Source: Oscillospiraceae bacterium (GTDB lineage Bacteria > Bacillota > Clostridia > Oscillospirales > Ruminococcaceae). Taken from it: a stretch of 64,000 bases of DNA. Below the pieces are notes generated by a model. The model was given only the letters and a program-made list of their open reading frames with translations, was not told the origin of the DNA and ran no database searches. Positions 24,341-32,476 of the stretch are shown here, in pieces (within the stretch, counting starts at the first letter, position 1; every line of letters begins with the position of its first letter). Position numbers and translations under genes: made by a program. Location: positions 23,928 through 87,927 of the forward strand of contig SFJO01000006.1 in assembly GCA_004555865.1 (NCBI GenBank), in the 5' to 3' direction.

Positions 24341-24483
24341 TTCTCTTAATTGATTGTATAATATGCATCCCCGTCGCCGGACGGGGTTCCCGGCAGTCTG
24401 CCGGATATGCGCCGCGTTTTGCATCGCAGGCCTTTGAAGATGCAAAACCGCGGCGTTTTTGTGCTTTGGGGAAGGAGTCCACC
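24341..24483 (+). promoter_or_regulatory. Structured leader with intrinsic terminator before the MATE gene; candidate riboswitch
   Basis: After the promoter come two adjacent GC hairpins, CCCCGTC/GACGGGG and CCGGCA/TGCCGG, bracketed by GCAT and ATATGC segments that could close a three-way junction, and then a terminator hairpin. This is the layout of a cis-regulatory RNA that attenuates transcription. It does not clearly match a riboswitch class I can name. Confidence 0.45.
24410..24460 (+). terminator. Intrinsic terminator in the MATE leader
   Basis: CGCCGCGTTTTGCATC pairs with GATGCAAAACCGCGGCG (one bulged C), followed by TTTTT at 24456-24460. It could end the K+ transporter transcript or, with the promoter at 24305, act as an attenuator. 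Confidence 0.8.
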
Positions 24484-25809
24484 ATGAACAAGCATACGGC
24501 GCTTCAGGAATACACCCGCTATGTCTCGCTGAACGTAGCGGCAATGCTGGGGCTGTCTCTTTACATTCTGGCCGATACCTTTTTCGTGGCCCAGGGCGTC
24601 GGGTCCGACGGTCTGGCCGCGTTGAATCTGGCGGTGCCCCTGTACAACATCATGCACGGCACCGGCCTGATGCTTGGCATGGGCGGGGCCACCAAGTTTA
24701 CGCTTCTGGCCAGCCAAGGCAAGCACCGGGACGCCAACCGTATGTTTACCGCGGCGGTTCAGGCCACCGTGTGTGCCGCCGTGTTCTTTTTCCTGCTGGG
24801 GGCGCTGGGCGCACCCGGCCTCACCCGGCTGCTGGGCGGCGAGGGCCATGTGGGGCAGCTGACCTGCACCTATCTGCGGGTACTGCTGATGTTTTCGCCG
24901 GTCTTTCTGTTCAACGACCTGATGATCTGCTTTGTGCGCAACGATGGTGCCCCCCGCCGGGCCATGGCCGCCACGCTCACCGGCTGCCTGATGAACATCC
25001 TGCTGGACTATGTGTTCATTTTTCCGCTGGGCATGGGGATGTTCGGTGCGGTGCTGGCCACCGGCTGTTCCCCCATTCTGGGGCTGATCATCCAGTCCGG
25101 CCACTGGCTGGGCGGCAAGGCCGGCTTTCATCTGCAAAAAACGTCCCCCCGCCCGGCGGAGCTTGGCTTCATCGGCGCATTGGGCTTTCCCTCCTTTTTG
25201 TCGGAGGCCTGCTCCGGTGTGGTGATGATCCTGTTCAACACCATTCTTTTGCAGGTGGAGGGCAGCATCGGGGTGGCCGCCTACGGCGTGGTGGCCAATC
25301 TGGCGCTGGTGGTCACCGCCATGTTCACCGGCATTGCCCAGGGCACCCAGCCGCTGCTCAGCCAGGCCTGCGGCCAGCGTGACGCCGACCGCGTGGGCTT
25401 TTTCCTACGATGCGCCATTGCAACGGCTCTGGCGCTCTCGGCACTGGTCATCGCCTGCACCCTGCTGTTTGCGGACCCCATTGCCCTGGCCTTTAACAGT
25501 GAGGGCAGCGCCCGGCTTCAGGCACTTGCCCGCCAGGGGCTGCACCTGTATTTTTTCAGCGCACCGTTTGTCGGGCTGTGCATTCTGCTGAGCCTGTTTT
25601 TCACGGCAACCGACCGCCCTCGCCCGTCCCACATCATCGCGCTTCTGCGGGGCTTCTTCCTGGTGGCGCCCGTCACCCTGGTGTTGGCCCGCCTGTTCGG
25701 CCTGACCGGTGTATGGCTGTCCGTGCCCGCCGCCGAAGCACTGACCGCCCTGATTGGGTTTATGCTGTATCTGCGCCAGCCCAAGCCGCGGGCCTTGCCG
25801 CCGCGCTGA
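24484..25809 (+). CDS. MATE-family multidrug/toxin efflux transporter
   Basis: 441 residues in twelve hydrophobic segments arranged as two six-helix MatE domains; LADTFFVAQGVGSDGLAALNLAVPLYNI near the first helix is typical of the family. Exports organic cations or other small toxic compounds by Na+ or H+ antiport. The start is ATG 24484 after GGAAGGAG; a longer frame from 24319 would run through the terminator. A second MATE gene follows with its own promoter, so the two are not simply one operon. Confidence 0.9.
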   Translation: MNKHTALQEYTRYVSLNVAAMLGLSLYILADTFFVAQGVGSDGLAALNLAVPLYNIMHGTGLMLGMGGATKFTLLASQGKHRDANRMFTAAVQATVCAAVFFFLLGALGAPGLTRLLGGEGHVGQLTCTYLRVLLMFSPVFLFNDLMICFVRNDGAPRRAMAATLTGCLMNILLDYVFIFPLGMGMFGAVLATGCSPILGLIIQSGHWLGGKAGFHLQKTSPRPAELGFIGALGFPSFLSEACSGVVMILFNTILLQVEGSIGVAAYGVVANLALVVTAMFTGIAQGTQPLLSQACGQRDADRVGFFLRCAIATALALSALVIACTLLFADPIALAFNSEGSARLQALARQGLHLYFFSAPFVGLCILLSLFFTATDRPRPSHIIALLRGFFLVAPVTLVLARLFGLTGVWLSVPAAEALTALIGFMLYLRQPKPRALPPR

Positions 25810-25813
25810 CCAC

Positions 25814-25841
25814 TTGACAGCCGGAGAAGCCGCATTATAAT
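25814..25841 (+). promoter_or_regulatory. Promoter of the second MATE gene
   Basis: TTGACA (25814-25819), 16-base spacer, TATAAT (25836-25841); both boxes are perfect consensus. It begins five bases after the preceding stop codon. Confidence 0.85.
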
Positions 25842-25856
25842 GACCTCATGAGGCTC

Positions 25857-25885
25857 GCCGGCTGCACACACGGTGTGCAGCCGGC
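25857..25885 (+). other. 13-bp perfect hairpin in the second MATE leader
   Basis: GCCGGCTGCACAC/GTGTGCAGCCGGC with loop ACG, located at about +10 to +38 of the transcript from the consensus promoter. No T-run follows, so it is not a terminator. It may be a repressor operator or an RNA element. Confidence 0.6.
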
Positions 25886-25922
25886 TGGGCTTCCGGTTGT
25901 TGATGGGAGGAATAAAAAAGCC

Positions 25923-27311
25923 ATGCAAGAAACAAATACCAAAAAGCCGGATCTGATCCACGGCACCCTGTGGAGCGGCATTCTGCTTTATGCCCTGCCC
26001 GTGGCCGCCACTGCCATCCTGGAACAGCTGTTCAACGCTTCCGATGTGGCCGTCGTCGGCAATTTTTCCGTGGGCGATAAAACCGTGGCCGTTGCAGCCG
26101 TGGGTGCCAACAGCCCGGTGATCGGTCTGCTGCTGAACTTTTTCATCGGCATTTCGCTGGGTGCCACCGTCGTCATCGCCAACGCCATCGGCCGAAACGA
26201 CAAACAGGTGGTACACCGGGCCGTGCACACCGCAATTTTTATGGCGCTGGCCGGCGGCGTGTTGGTGGCCGCGCTGGGCGAGGCCTTTGCCAAGCCGCTG
26301 CTGAGCACCCTGAACGTGCCCGACGACGTATTTCCCTACGCGCTGCTGTACCTGCGCATCTATCTGCTGGGTATGCCTGTGATCCTTCTATACAACTTCG
26401 AGGCTGCCATCTTCCGCAGCATTGGCGACACCCGCACACCGCTGGTCGCCCTGACGCTTTCTGGTGTGCTGAACGTTGCGCTGAACCTGTTTTTTGTGCT
26501 GGTGCTGAAAATGACTGTGAACGGCGTGGCCACCGCCACCGTTCTGGCCAACTGCTTCAGCTCGCTGGTTCTGCTGCGCCGTCTGCTCACCACCGACCTG
26601 CCTGTGCGGATCACGCTGCGCGACCTGGGCATTGATGTGCACATCTTCAAAAAAATCATGAGCATTGGCCTGCCCTCCGGCATTCAGAGCGCGGTGTTCT
26701 CCATCTCCAACATCGTCATCCAGTCCGCCATCAACAGCCTGGGCACCGCGGTCATCGCCGCCTCCAGCGCCGCCTTCAACATCGAGATCATGGCCTATTA
26801 TGTGCTGAACTCCTTCAGCCAGGCCTGCACGACCTTTGTGGGCCAGAATTACGGGGCAGGCCGGTTGGACCGCTGCCGCAAAGCCCTCATTCTGTGCCTG
26901 GTGGAAGACCTCATCGCCTCGGCCTGTGCCATCGGGCTGGTGCTGCTGTGCGGCAAATCGCTGCTGGCCATCTTCAACAACGACCCCGAGGTTATCGCCA
27001 TCGGCTACACCCGCCTGCTCATCATCTTCTCGGCCTACACATTCAGCATGCTGTATGAGGTGATGTCCGGTTATCTGCGCGGCTTCGGCATCTCGCTGGT
27101 ACCCGCTGTGCTCACCACGCTGGGCGTGTGCGGGGTACGCATCAGCTGGATTCAGTTTGTGTTCCCCCTGCGCCGCACCCTCTCCACCATCATGATCGCC
27201 TATCCGGCCAGCCTTTCCACCACCGCGCTGCTCATCGGCATTGCGCTGTTTGTGTATCGGCCTTCCCGCCGCTATGCCGCAAAGCAGGCCAAGCAGTACG
27301 CCGGCTGCTGA
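25923..27311 (+). CDS. MATE-family efflux transporter
   Basis: 462 residues, two MatE domains, about twelve membrane helices; begins MQETNTKKPDLIHGTLWSGI with the first helix at about 18-40 (LLYALPVAATAILEQLFN). Distinct from the preceding MATE protein: it has a longer cytoplasmic N-terminus and belongs to the NorM/DinF-like branch by the look of EAAIFRSIGDTRTPL. The start ATG 25923 is preceded by GGGAGGAAT. It is expressed from a consensus promoter with a hairpin leader and ends at a bidirectional terminator. Confidence 0.9.
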   Translation: MQETNTKKPDLIHGTLWSGILLYALPVAATAILEQLFNASDVAVVGNFSVGDKTVAVAAVGANSPVIGLLLNFFIGISLGATVVIANAIGRNDKQVVHRAVHTAIFMALAGGVLVAALGEAFAKPLLSTLNVPDDVFPYALLYLRIYLLGMPVILLYNFEAAIFRSIGDTRTPLVALTLSGVLNVALNLFFVLVLKMTVNGVATATVLANCFSSLVLLRRLLTTDLPVRITLRDLGIDVHIFKKIMSIGLPSGIQSAVFSISNIVIQSAINSLGTAVIAASSAAFNIEIMAYYVLNSFSQACTTFVGQNYGAGRLDRCRKALILCLVEDLIASACAIGLVLLCGKSLLAIFNNDPEVIAIGYTRLLIIFSAYTFSMLYEVMSGYLRGFGISLVPAVLTTLGVCGVRISWIQFVFPLRRTLSTIMIAYPASLSTTALLIGIALFVYRPSRRYAAKQAKQYAGC

Positions 27312-27333
27312 ACATTTCAGCCTGAACCATACA

Positions 27334-27371
27334 AATGCCCGCCGCAGAGGCTTCTGCGGCGGGCATTCTCA
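27334..27371. terminator. Bidirectional terminator between the MATE gene and pepT
   Basis: AATGCCCGCCGCAGA/TCTGCGGCGGGCATT (27334-27367), 15-base stem, followed by T-rich sequence on the plus strand and by ATTTG on the minus strand. It separates two convergent genes. Confidence 0.8.
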
Positions 27372-27393
27372 TTTTAACGGTGTTTGTATTATT

Positions 27394-28620
27394 TTACTGC
27401 GGCCCGCGGGCATACCCCTGCGCCAGATTCACCAGGACCTGAACCGCCCGGTCCATCCGTTCGGCGGTGATAAATTCATACACGCCGTGAAAGTTGAAGC
27501 CGCCGGTTCCCAGGTTCGGGCAGGGCAGCCCCATGAAAGAAAGCAGGGCCCCGTCGGTTCCACCGCGCACGGGCTGCTCCGTCGGTTCCAGCCCCGCCGC
27601 CCGAATGGCCGCCCGGGCGTGTTCCACAAGATGCATATGCGGCTTAATTTTTTCCAACATATTATAATAGCTGTCCTGCACGTTCAAAGTGACGGTACCC
27701 TCACCGTACACATGGTTCATCCAGGCAGCAATGTCCCGCATCCGCTGCTTGCGCGCCTCAAAGCGCTCCCGGTCATGGTCCCGCAGGATGTACCCCAGCT
27801 TTGCGCCGCTCACCGTGCCGATCATGCTGGTCAGGTGGTAAAAGCCCTCCCGACCTTCCGTATGCTCCGGCCGCTCCGCCGCAGGCAGCATACCGTGGAA
27901 TTCCATGGCCAGATTCTGGGCATTCACCATGGTGTTTTTCGCCGTGCCTGGGTGGACCGACAGCCCCCGGAAGCTCACCGTGGCCCCCGCCGCGTTGAAG
28001 TTTTCGTACTCCAGCTCGCCCACATCGCCGCCGTCCACCGTATAGGCAAACGCCGCGCCGAAACGCTCCAGATCAAACAGGCTTGCACCCTCGCCGATTT
28101 CCTCGTCCGGGGTAAAAGCCACACACAGCGGGCCATGGGGCAGGTTTTCGGCCTGAAGCCGCTCGATGGCCGTGAGGATCTCCGCCACACCGGCCTTATC
28201 GTCCGCCCCCAGCAGAGTGGTGCCGTCGGTGGTGATCAGGGTCTCCCCCTTGCACTTGCACAGATCCGGAAACTGCTCCGGCTGAAGGAAACGGCCGGAG
28301 GTGCCCAGCGGCACGGTGCCGCCGTCGTAATCCGGGTGCAGCTGCGGGGCCACTCCATCGCCGGGCGCTTCGTCCGAGGTGTCCATATGGGCGATCAGGC
28401 CCAGCGGGGCCGCCTGCTCACATCCGGGCGCGGCCGCCAGGTGGGCATACACATAGGCGTGTTCGTCCATGGCGGCATCCGTCAGGCCCAGCGCCTTCAG
28501 GTCGTCCACCAGCCGCCGGGCCAGTTCGAACTGCCCCGGAGTGGACGGGTGGCATTCCCGGTCCGGTGCCGACTGGGTGGCATAGGTCACATATTCCAAC
28601 AGGCGTTCATAGGCACGCAT
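27394..28620 (-). CDS. pepT: Peptidase T (tripeptide aminopeptidase)
   Basis: Zinc aminopeptidase of family M20B that removes the N-terminal residue of tripeptides. The 408 residues show LIAHMDTSDEAPG (first metal His and Asp), LLGADDKAGVAEI (bridging Asp), FTPDEEIGEGA (catalytic Glu pair), VDGGDVGELEYENFNAA and the late GGTDGALLSFMGLPCPNLG. Length and motif spacing are those of PepT. It is monocistronic, with an extended -10 promoter in the divergent region shared with the polysaccharide operon. Confidence 0.96.
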   Translation of the reverse strand: MRAYERLLEYVTYATQSAPDRECHPSTPGQFELARRLVDDLKALGLTDAAMDEHAYVYAHLAAAPGCEQAAPLGLIAHMDTSDEAPGDGVAPQLHPDYDGGTVPLGTSGRFLQPEQFPDLCKCKGETLITTDGTTLLGADDKAGVAEILTAIERLQAENLPHGPLCVAFTPDEEIGEGASLFDLERFGAAFAYTVDGGDVGELEYENFNAAGATVSFRGLSVHPGTAKNTMVNAQNLAMEFHGMLPAAERPEHTEGREGFYHLTSMIGTVSGAKLGYILRDHDRERFEARKQRMRDIAAWMNHVYGEGTVTLNVQDSYYNMLEKIKPHMHLVEHARAAIRAAGLEPTEQPVRGGTDGALLSFMGLPCPNLGTGGFNFHGVYEFITAERMDRAVQVLVNLAQGYARGPQ

Positions 28621-28715
28621 CTTCCAAAACCTCCGGTCGTTTTTTTGCTCGAGTCGGCCCGGCGCATCGGCCTAGGCCGCAGAATTCTCTCTTTGTAAAA
28701 CCGTTCTTCCCAAAA

Positions 28716-28744
28716 AGTATACCACGCCGCCGGGCCGCTGAAAA
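28716..28744 (-). promoter_or_regulatory. pepT promoter
   Basis: Minus-strand TTTTCA (28739-28744), 17-base spacer, TATACT (28716-28721) preceded by TGG, an extended -10. Confidence 0.6.
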
Positions 28745-28776
28745 GCGCCCGAAGGGCCCCGATTCCGCCCAAGGGG

Positions 28777-28805
28777 TGGAAAAGCTGTTACTTTTGTGAT
28801 ACAAT
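28777..28805 (+). promoter_or_regulatory. Promoter of the polysaccharide operon
   Basis: TGGAAA (28777-28782), 17-base spacer, TACAAT (28800-28805) preceded by TGA, an extended -10. The leader to the first gene is about 125 bases and the whole 28621-28937 gap holds only these two divergent promoters. Confidence 0.65.
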
Positions 28806-28937
28806 TATCGTATTTATGAGAGTGATTCTGCGCTTTTGCGGGGTTTTGCGGCCTTTTCTCGTCAAAACCGCCGACAAAGCGACCGTTTTTCAACGATTTT
28901 TGCGGCTTTTGCCGCACCAAGGCAAGGGGGCCCTTTT

Positions 28938-30002
28938 ATGGCAGACGTCAGCACCTTCAACGGCAAAACGCTTATGATTACCGGCGGCACCGGTTCGTTC
29001 GGTTCCACCGTGCTCAAACATTTTCTGGATTCCGACCTGAAAGAGATCCGCATTTTCTCCCGCGATGAAAAAAAACAGGACGATATGCGCCATGAGCTGC
29101 AGGCCAAGCACCCGGAACAGGCCGGCAAGGTCAAGTTCTACATCGGCGACGTGCGCAACCCGCAGTCCATCCGGGATGCAATGCCCGGCGTGGACTACAT
29201 CTTCCATGCCGCCGCATTGAAGCAGGTTCCTTCCTGCGAGTTTTTCCCCATGCAGGCGGTGCAGACCAACATCATCGGCACCGACAACGTGCTGCACGCC
29301 GCCATTGACGCCGGGGTTAAGCGGGTCGTCTGCCTGTCCACCGACAAGGCCGCCTACCCCATCAACGCCATGGGCATTTCCAAGGCCATGATGGAGCACG
29401 TGATCTACGCCAACGCCCGTGTGGCCGCGGAGCGGGGCGGCACCACCATCTGCTGCACCCGGTACGGCAACGTTATGTGCAGCCGCGGCAGCGTGATTCC
29501 CCTGTTTATTGACCAGATCAAGTCCGGCAAGCCCATCACCATCACCGACCCGAACATGACCCGCTTTCTGATGAACCTGGATGAGGCGGTGGATCTGGTC
29601 ATGTTCGCGTTCCAGCACGCCAACCCCGGCGACCTGTTCATTCAGAAGGCGGATGCCTCCACCATCGGCGATCTGGCCAAGGCGGTGCAGAAGCTGTTCG
29701 GCGACACCGGCACCCACATCATCGGCACCCGCCACGGCGAGAAGCTGTATGAAACCCTGATGACCCGCGAAGAGCGGCTGCGCAGTGAGGACATGGGCCA
29801 CTACTTCCGCGTCGCGGCCGACAGCCGCGACCTGAACTACGACAAGTTCGTAGTAAAGGGCGAGGTGAAAACCATGGCCGACGAAAGCTACACCAGCCAC
29901 AACACCACCCAGCTGGATGTGGACGGCACCGTGCAGAAGATTCTCACCACCGACTACGTGCAGGAAGAGCTGAAGAAGCTGGAAGCCGAGCGGAACCGGT
30001 AA
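28938..30002 (+). CDS. UDP-GlcNAc 4,6-dehydratase/5-epimerase (FnlA/CapE/WbjB type)
   Basis: First enzyme of UDP-N-acetyl-L-fucosamine synthesis. The 354 residues are an extended SDR: NAD loop ITGGTGSFGS near residue 13, HAAALKQVPSCEFFP, and a catalytic segment with LSTDKAAYPINAMGISKAMME in which Lys replaces the usual Tyr of the YxxxK pair context, a feature of the CapE/FlaA1 group. MTRFLMNLDEAVDLV is also conserved in the group. The next two genes complete the same three-enzyme pathway, which is the main reason to prefer CapE over a generic CapD. The start is ATG 28938 after AAGGGGG. Confidence 0.9.
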   Translation: MADVSTFNGKTLMITGGTGSFGSTVLKHFLDSDLKEIRIFSRDEKKQDDMRHELQAKHPEQAGKVKFYIGDVRNPQSIRDAMPGVDYIFHAAALKQVPSCEFFPMQAVQTNIIGTDNVLHAAIDAGVKRVVCLSTDKAAYPINAMGISKAMMEHVIYANARVAAERGGTTICCTRYGNVMCSRGSVIPLFIDQIKSGKPITITDPNMTRFLMNLDEAVDLVMFAFQHANPGDLFIQKADASTIGDLAKAVQKLFGDTGTHIIGTRHGEKLYETLMTREERLRSEDMGHYFRVAADSRDLNYDKFVVKGEVKTMADESYTSHNTTQLDVDGTVQKILTTDYVQEELKKLEAERNR

Positions 30003-30025
30003 GCGTTCGCCGCAGGAGGCAGATC

Positions 30026-31159
30026 ATGGAAAAGAACTCCCCCATTCTCATCACCGGCGCAGGCGGTTTTGTGGGCAAAAATCTGGTGGCCACCCTGCGC
30101 ACGGCGGGCTATACCGACCTGATGCTTTTTGAAAAGGATGACACTCCCGAAACTCTGGCGGACTACTGCCGCCGGGCGGCGTTTGTGGTGCATCTTGCCG
30201 GCATCAACCGCCCCACCGACCCCTCTGAGTTTTATACGGGCAATGCCGGCCTGACGGATACGCTGCTGGCCAATCTGGAAGCCGCCGGAAATACCGCCCC
30301 GGTGCTGGTTACCTCCAGCACGCAGGCCGAGCTGGACAACGACTACGGCAAGAGCAAGCGGCAGGCAGAAGAGGCCATTTTTGCCCATCGCCGCCGCACG
30401 GGCGCAACGGTATATGTGTTCCGTATGCCCGGCGTGTTCGGCAAATGGTGCCGCCCCAACTACAACAGCGTTGTGGCCACCTTCTGCCACAATGTGGCCC
30501 ATGGTCTGCCCATTCAGGTGCGGGATTCGGCGTTTTCTCTGCCGCTGGTCTACATTGACGACGTGGTGGCCTGCATTCTGGCCGCCTTTGACGGCGACGT
30601 GATGATGGACCGCTCGGCCACCCCCATCTGCCATATGCATCCCATCCACGAGGTTACGCTGGGCCGCCTGGCCGAGCTGATTCAGGGCTTCGCCGCCGGG
30701 CGCACCAGCCTGGCCGTGCCTGACCTGGCCCCCGGAAGCTTTGAAAAAAAGCTCTATTCCACCTACCTTTCCTATCTGCCCTCCGACCAGTTCAGCTATC
30801 CGCTGGAAATGCACACGGACAATCGGGGCAGCTTTACCGAGTTTCTCCGCAGCCCGGAGCGGGGTCAGGTGAGCATCAACATCTCCCACCCCGGCATCGT
30901 GAAGGGCAACCACTGGCACCACACCAAAAATGAAAAGTTTTTGGTGGTAAAGGGCGAAGGCGTCATCCGCTTCCGCAATATTTTCTCCAAGGAAGTCATC
31001 GAATACCATGTCTCCGGTGACAAGCTGGAGGTGGTGGACATCCCCTGCGGCTACACCCACAACATTGAAAACGTTGGCACCGAAGACATGGTTACGGTCA
31101 TGTGGGCCAACGAAGCCTTCGACCCGGACCATCCGGACACCTTCTTTGAACCGGTGTGA
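30026..31159 (+). CDS. Bifunctional epimerase/reductase with cupin domain (FnlB/CapF/WbjC type)
   Basis: Second step of UDP-L-FucNAc synthesis: C3 epimerisation and NADPH-dependent C4 reduction of the 4-keto sugar. The 377 residues join an N-terminal SDR domain (ITGAGGFVGKNLV, NDYGKSKRQAEE with YxxxK) to a C-terminal cupin from about residue 255. The cupin holds GNHWHHTKNEKFLVVKGEG, whose histidines would bind the Zn reported for CapF, and PCGYTHNIEN. This fusion is diagnostic. It lies 23 bases after the dehydratase gene. Confidence 0.92.
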   Translation: MEKNSPILITGAGGFVGKNLVATLRTAGYTDLMLFEKDDTPETLADYCRRAAFVVHLAGINRPTDPSEFYTGNAGLTDTLLANLEAAGNTAPVLVTSSTQAELDNDYGKSKRQAEEAIFAHRRRTGATVYVFRMPGVFGKWCRPNYNSVVATFCHNVAHGLPIQVRDSAFSLPLVYIDDVVACILAAFDGDVMMDRSATPICHMHPIHEVTLGRLAELIQGFAAGRTSLAVPDLAPGSFEKKLYSTYLSYLPSDQFSYPLEMHTDNRGSFTEFLRSPERGQVSINISHPGIVKGNHWHHTKNEKFLVVKGEGVIRFRNIFSKEVIEYHVSGDKLEVVDIPCGYTHNIENVGTEDMVTVMWANEAFDPDHPDTFFEPV

Positions 31160-31172
31160 GAGGAGAACATTC

Positions 31173-32348
31173 ATGGCTGATTACAGCAACATTTCTTTTA
31201 GGAACAACGGCAAGCTGAAGCTGCTGATCATCGTGGGCACCCGCCCGGAGATCATCCGTTTGGCGGCCGTCATCAACAAGACCCGGAAGTACTTTGACGT
31301 CATTCTGGCCCATACCGGTCAGAACTATGATTACAACCTGAACGGCGTGTTCTTCCACGACCTGCAGCTGGCTGACCCCGAAGTGTATATGAACGCCGTA
31401 GGGGCCGATCTGGGCGAAACCATGGGCAACATCATCGCCGAGAGCTACAAGCTGATGGCGGCCATCCGGCCGGATGCCGTGCTGGTGCTGGGCGATACCA
31501 ACAGCTGCCTGTCCGTCATCGGTGCAAAGCGGCTGCACATTCCCATCTTCCACATGGAAGCCGGCAACCGCTGCAAGGATGAGTGCCTGCCGGAAGAAAC
31601 CAACCGCCGCATCGTGGACATCATTTCCGATGTGAACATGGCCTATTCCGAACACGCCCGCCGCTATCTGGCAGACACCGGCCTGCCCAAGGAGCGTACC
31701 TACGTGACCGGCTCCCCGATGGCAGAAGTACTGCATCAGAATCTTGAAAAGATTGAAGCGTCCGATATCCACGCTCGTCTGGGACTGGAAAAAGGCAAGT
31801 ACATCCTGCTTTCCGCCCACCGGGAGGAGAACATCGACACGGAGAAGAACTTTACTTCTCTCTTCACTGCCATCAATAAGATGGCGGAAAAGTACGATAT
31901 GCCCATCCTGTATTCCTGCCACCCGCGCAGCCGCAAGCGCCTGGAGCAGAGCGGCTTCCAGCTGGATAAGCGCGTCATTCAGCATGAGCCTCTGGGCTTC
32001 CACGACTACAACTGCTTGCAGATGAACGCTTTCTGCGTGGTGTCCGACAGCGGTACCCTGCCGGAGGAGAGCAGTTTCTTCACCAGTGTGGGCCATCCGT
32101 TCCCGGCGGTGTGCATCCGCACTTCCACCGAACGCCCCGAAGCACTGGACAAGGGCGATTTTATCCTTGCCGGGATCGACGGCGACCATCTGCTGCAAGC
32201 CGTGGACGTGGCGGTGGAGATGAACAAGAACCGAGACCTGGGCATCCCCGTGCCGGATTATGTGGACGAGAACGTATCCGATAAAGTTGTAAAAATTATT
32301 CAGAGCTACACCGGCGTGGTCAACAAGATGGTGTGGCGCAAATACTAA
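31173..32348 (+). CDS. UDP-GlcNAc 2-epimerase family (FnlC/CapG/WbjD type)
   Basis: Third step, C2 epimerisation to UDP-L-FucNAc. The 391 residues have the non-hydrolysing 2-epimerase pattern: IIVGTRPEIIRLAAV at the N-terminus, HTGQNYDYNLNGVFF, VLGDTNSC, HMEAGNRC, SAHREENID and DSGTLPEE. The N-terminal extension before KLLIIVGTRPE and the sequence around PEETNRRIVD fit the WbjD branch more than MnaA/WecB. It follows the CapF-like gene by 13 bases. Confidence 0.92.
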   Translation: MADYSNISFRNNGKLKLLIIVGTRPEIIRLAAVINKTRKYFDVILAHTGQNYDYNLNGVFFHDLQLADPEVYMNAVGADLGETMGNIIAESYKLMAAIRPDAVLVLGDTNSCLSVIGAKRLHIPIFHMEAGNRCKDECLPEETNRRIVDIISDVNMAYSEHARRYLADTGLPKERTYVTGSPMAEVLHQNLEKIEASDIHARLGLEKGKYILLSAHREENIDTEKNFTSLFTAINKMAEKYDMPILYSCHPRSRKRLEQSGFQLDKRVIQHEPLGFHDYNCLQMNAFCVVSDSGTLPEESSFFTSVGHPFPAVCIRTSTERPEALDKGDFILAGIDGDHLLQAVDVAVEMNKNRDLGIPVPDYVDENVSDKVVKIIQSYTGVVNKMVWRKY

Positions 32349-32476
32349 GAGCAAACGAAAAAAGACGAAGCCGCCTATGCCAGCCGCAGGGCTTGGCCCC
32401 TGTGTTTGAAAACAGCGATGTTGCGGTTTATGCGCTGAGCGTCAGCGCCGAATAACCAAGCCGGAGAGACGAACGG

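Noticed and set aside
24356..24410. Guanidine-II (mini-ykkC) riboswitch in the first MATE leader
   Set aside because: There are two tandem hairpins, but the loops are GCCG and GTC and not the required ACGR, so the class is not supported.
25857..25885. Guanidine-II type hairpin in the second MATE leader
   Set aside because: The loop is ACG closed by a C-G pair and only one hairpin is present; the two-hairpin ACGR pattern is missing.
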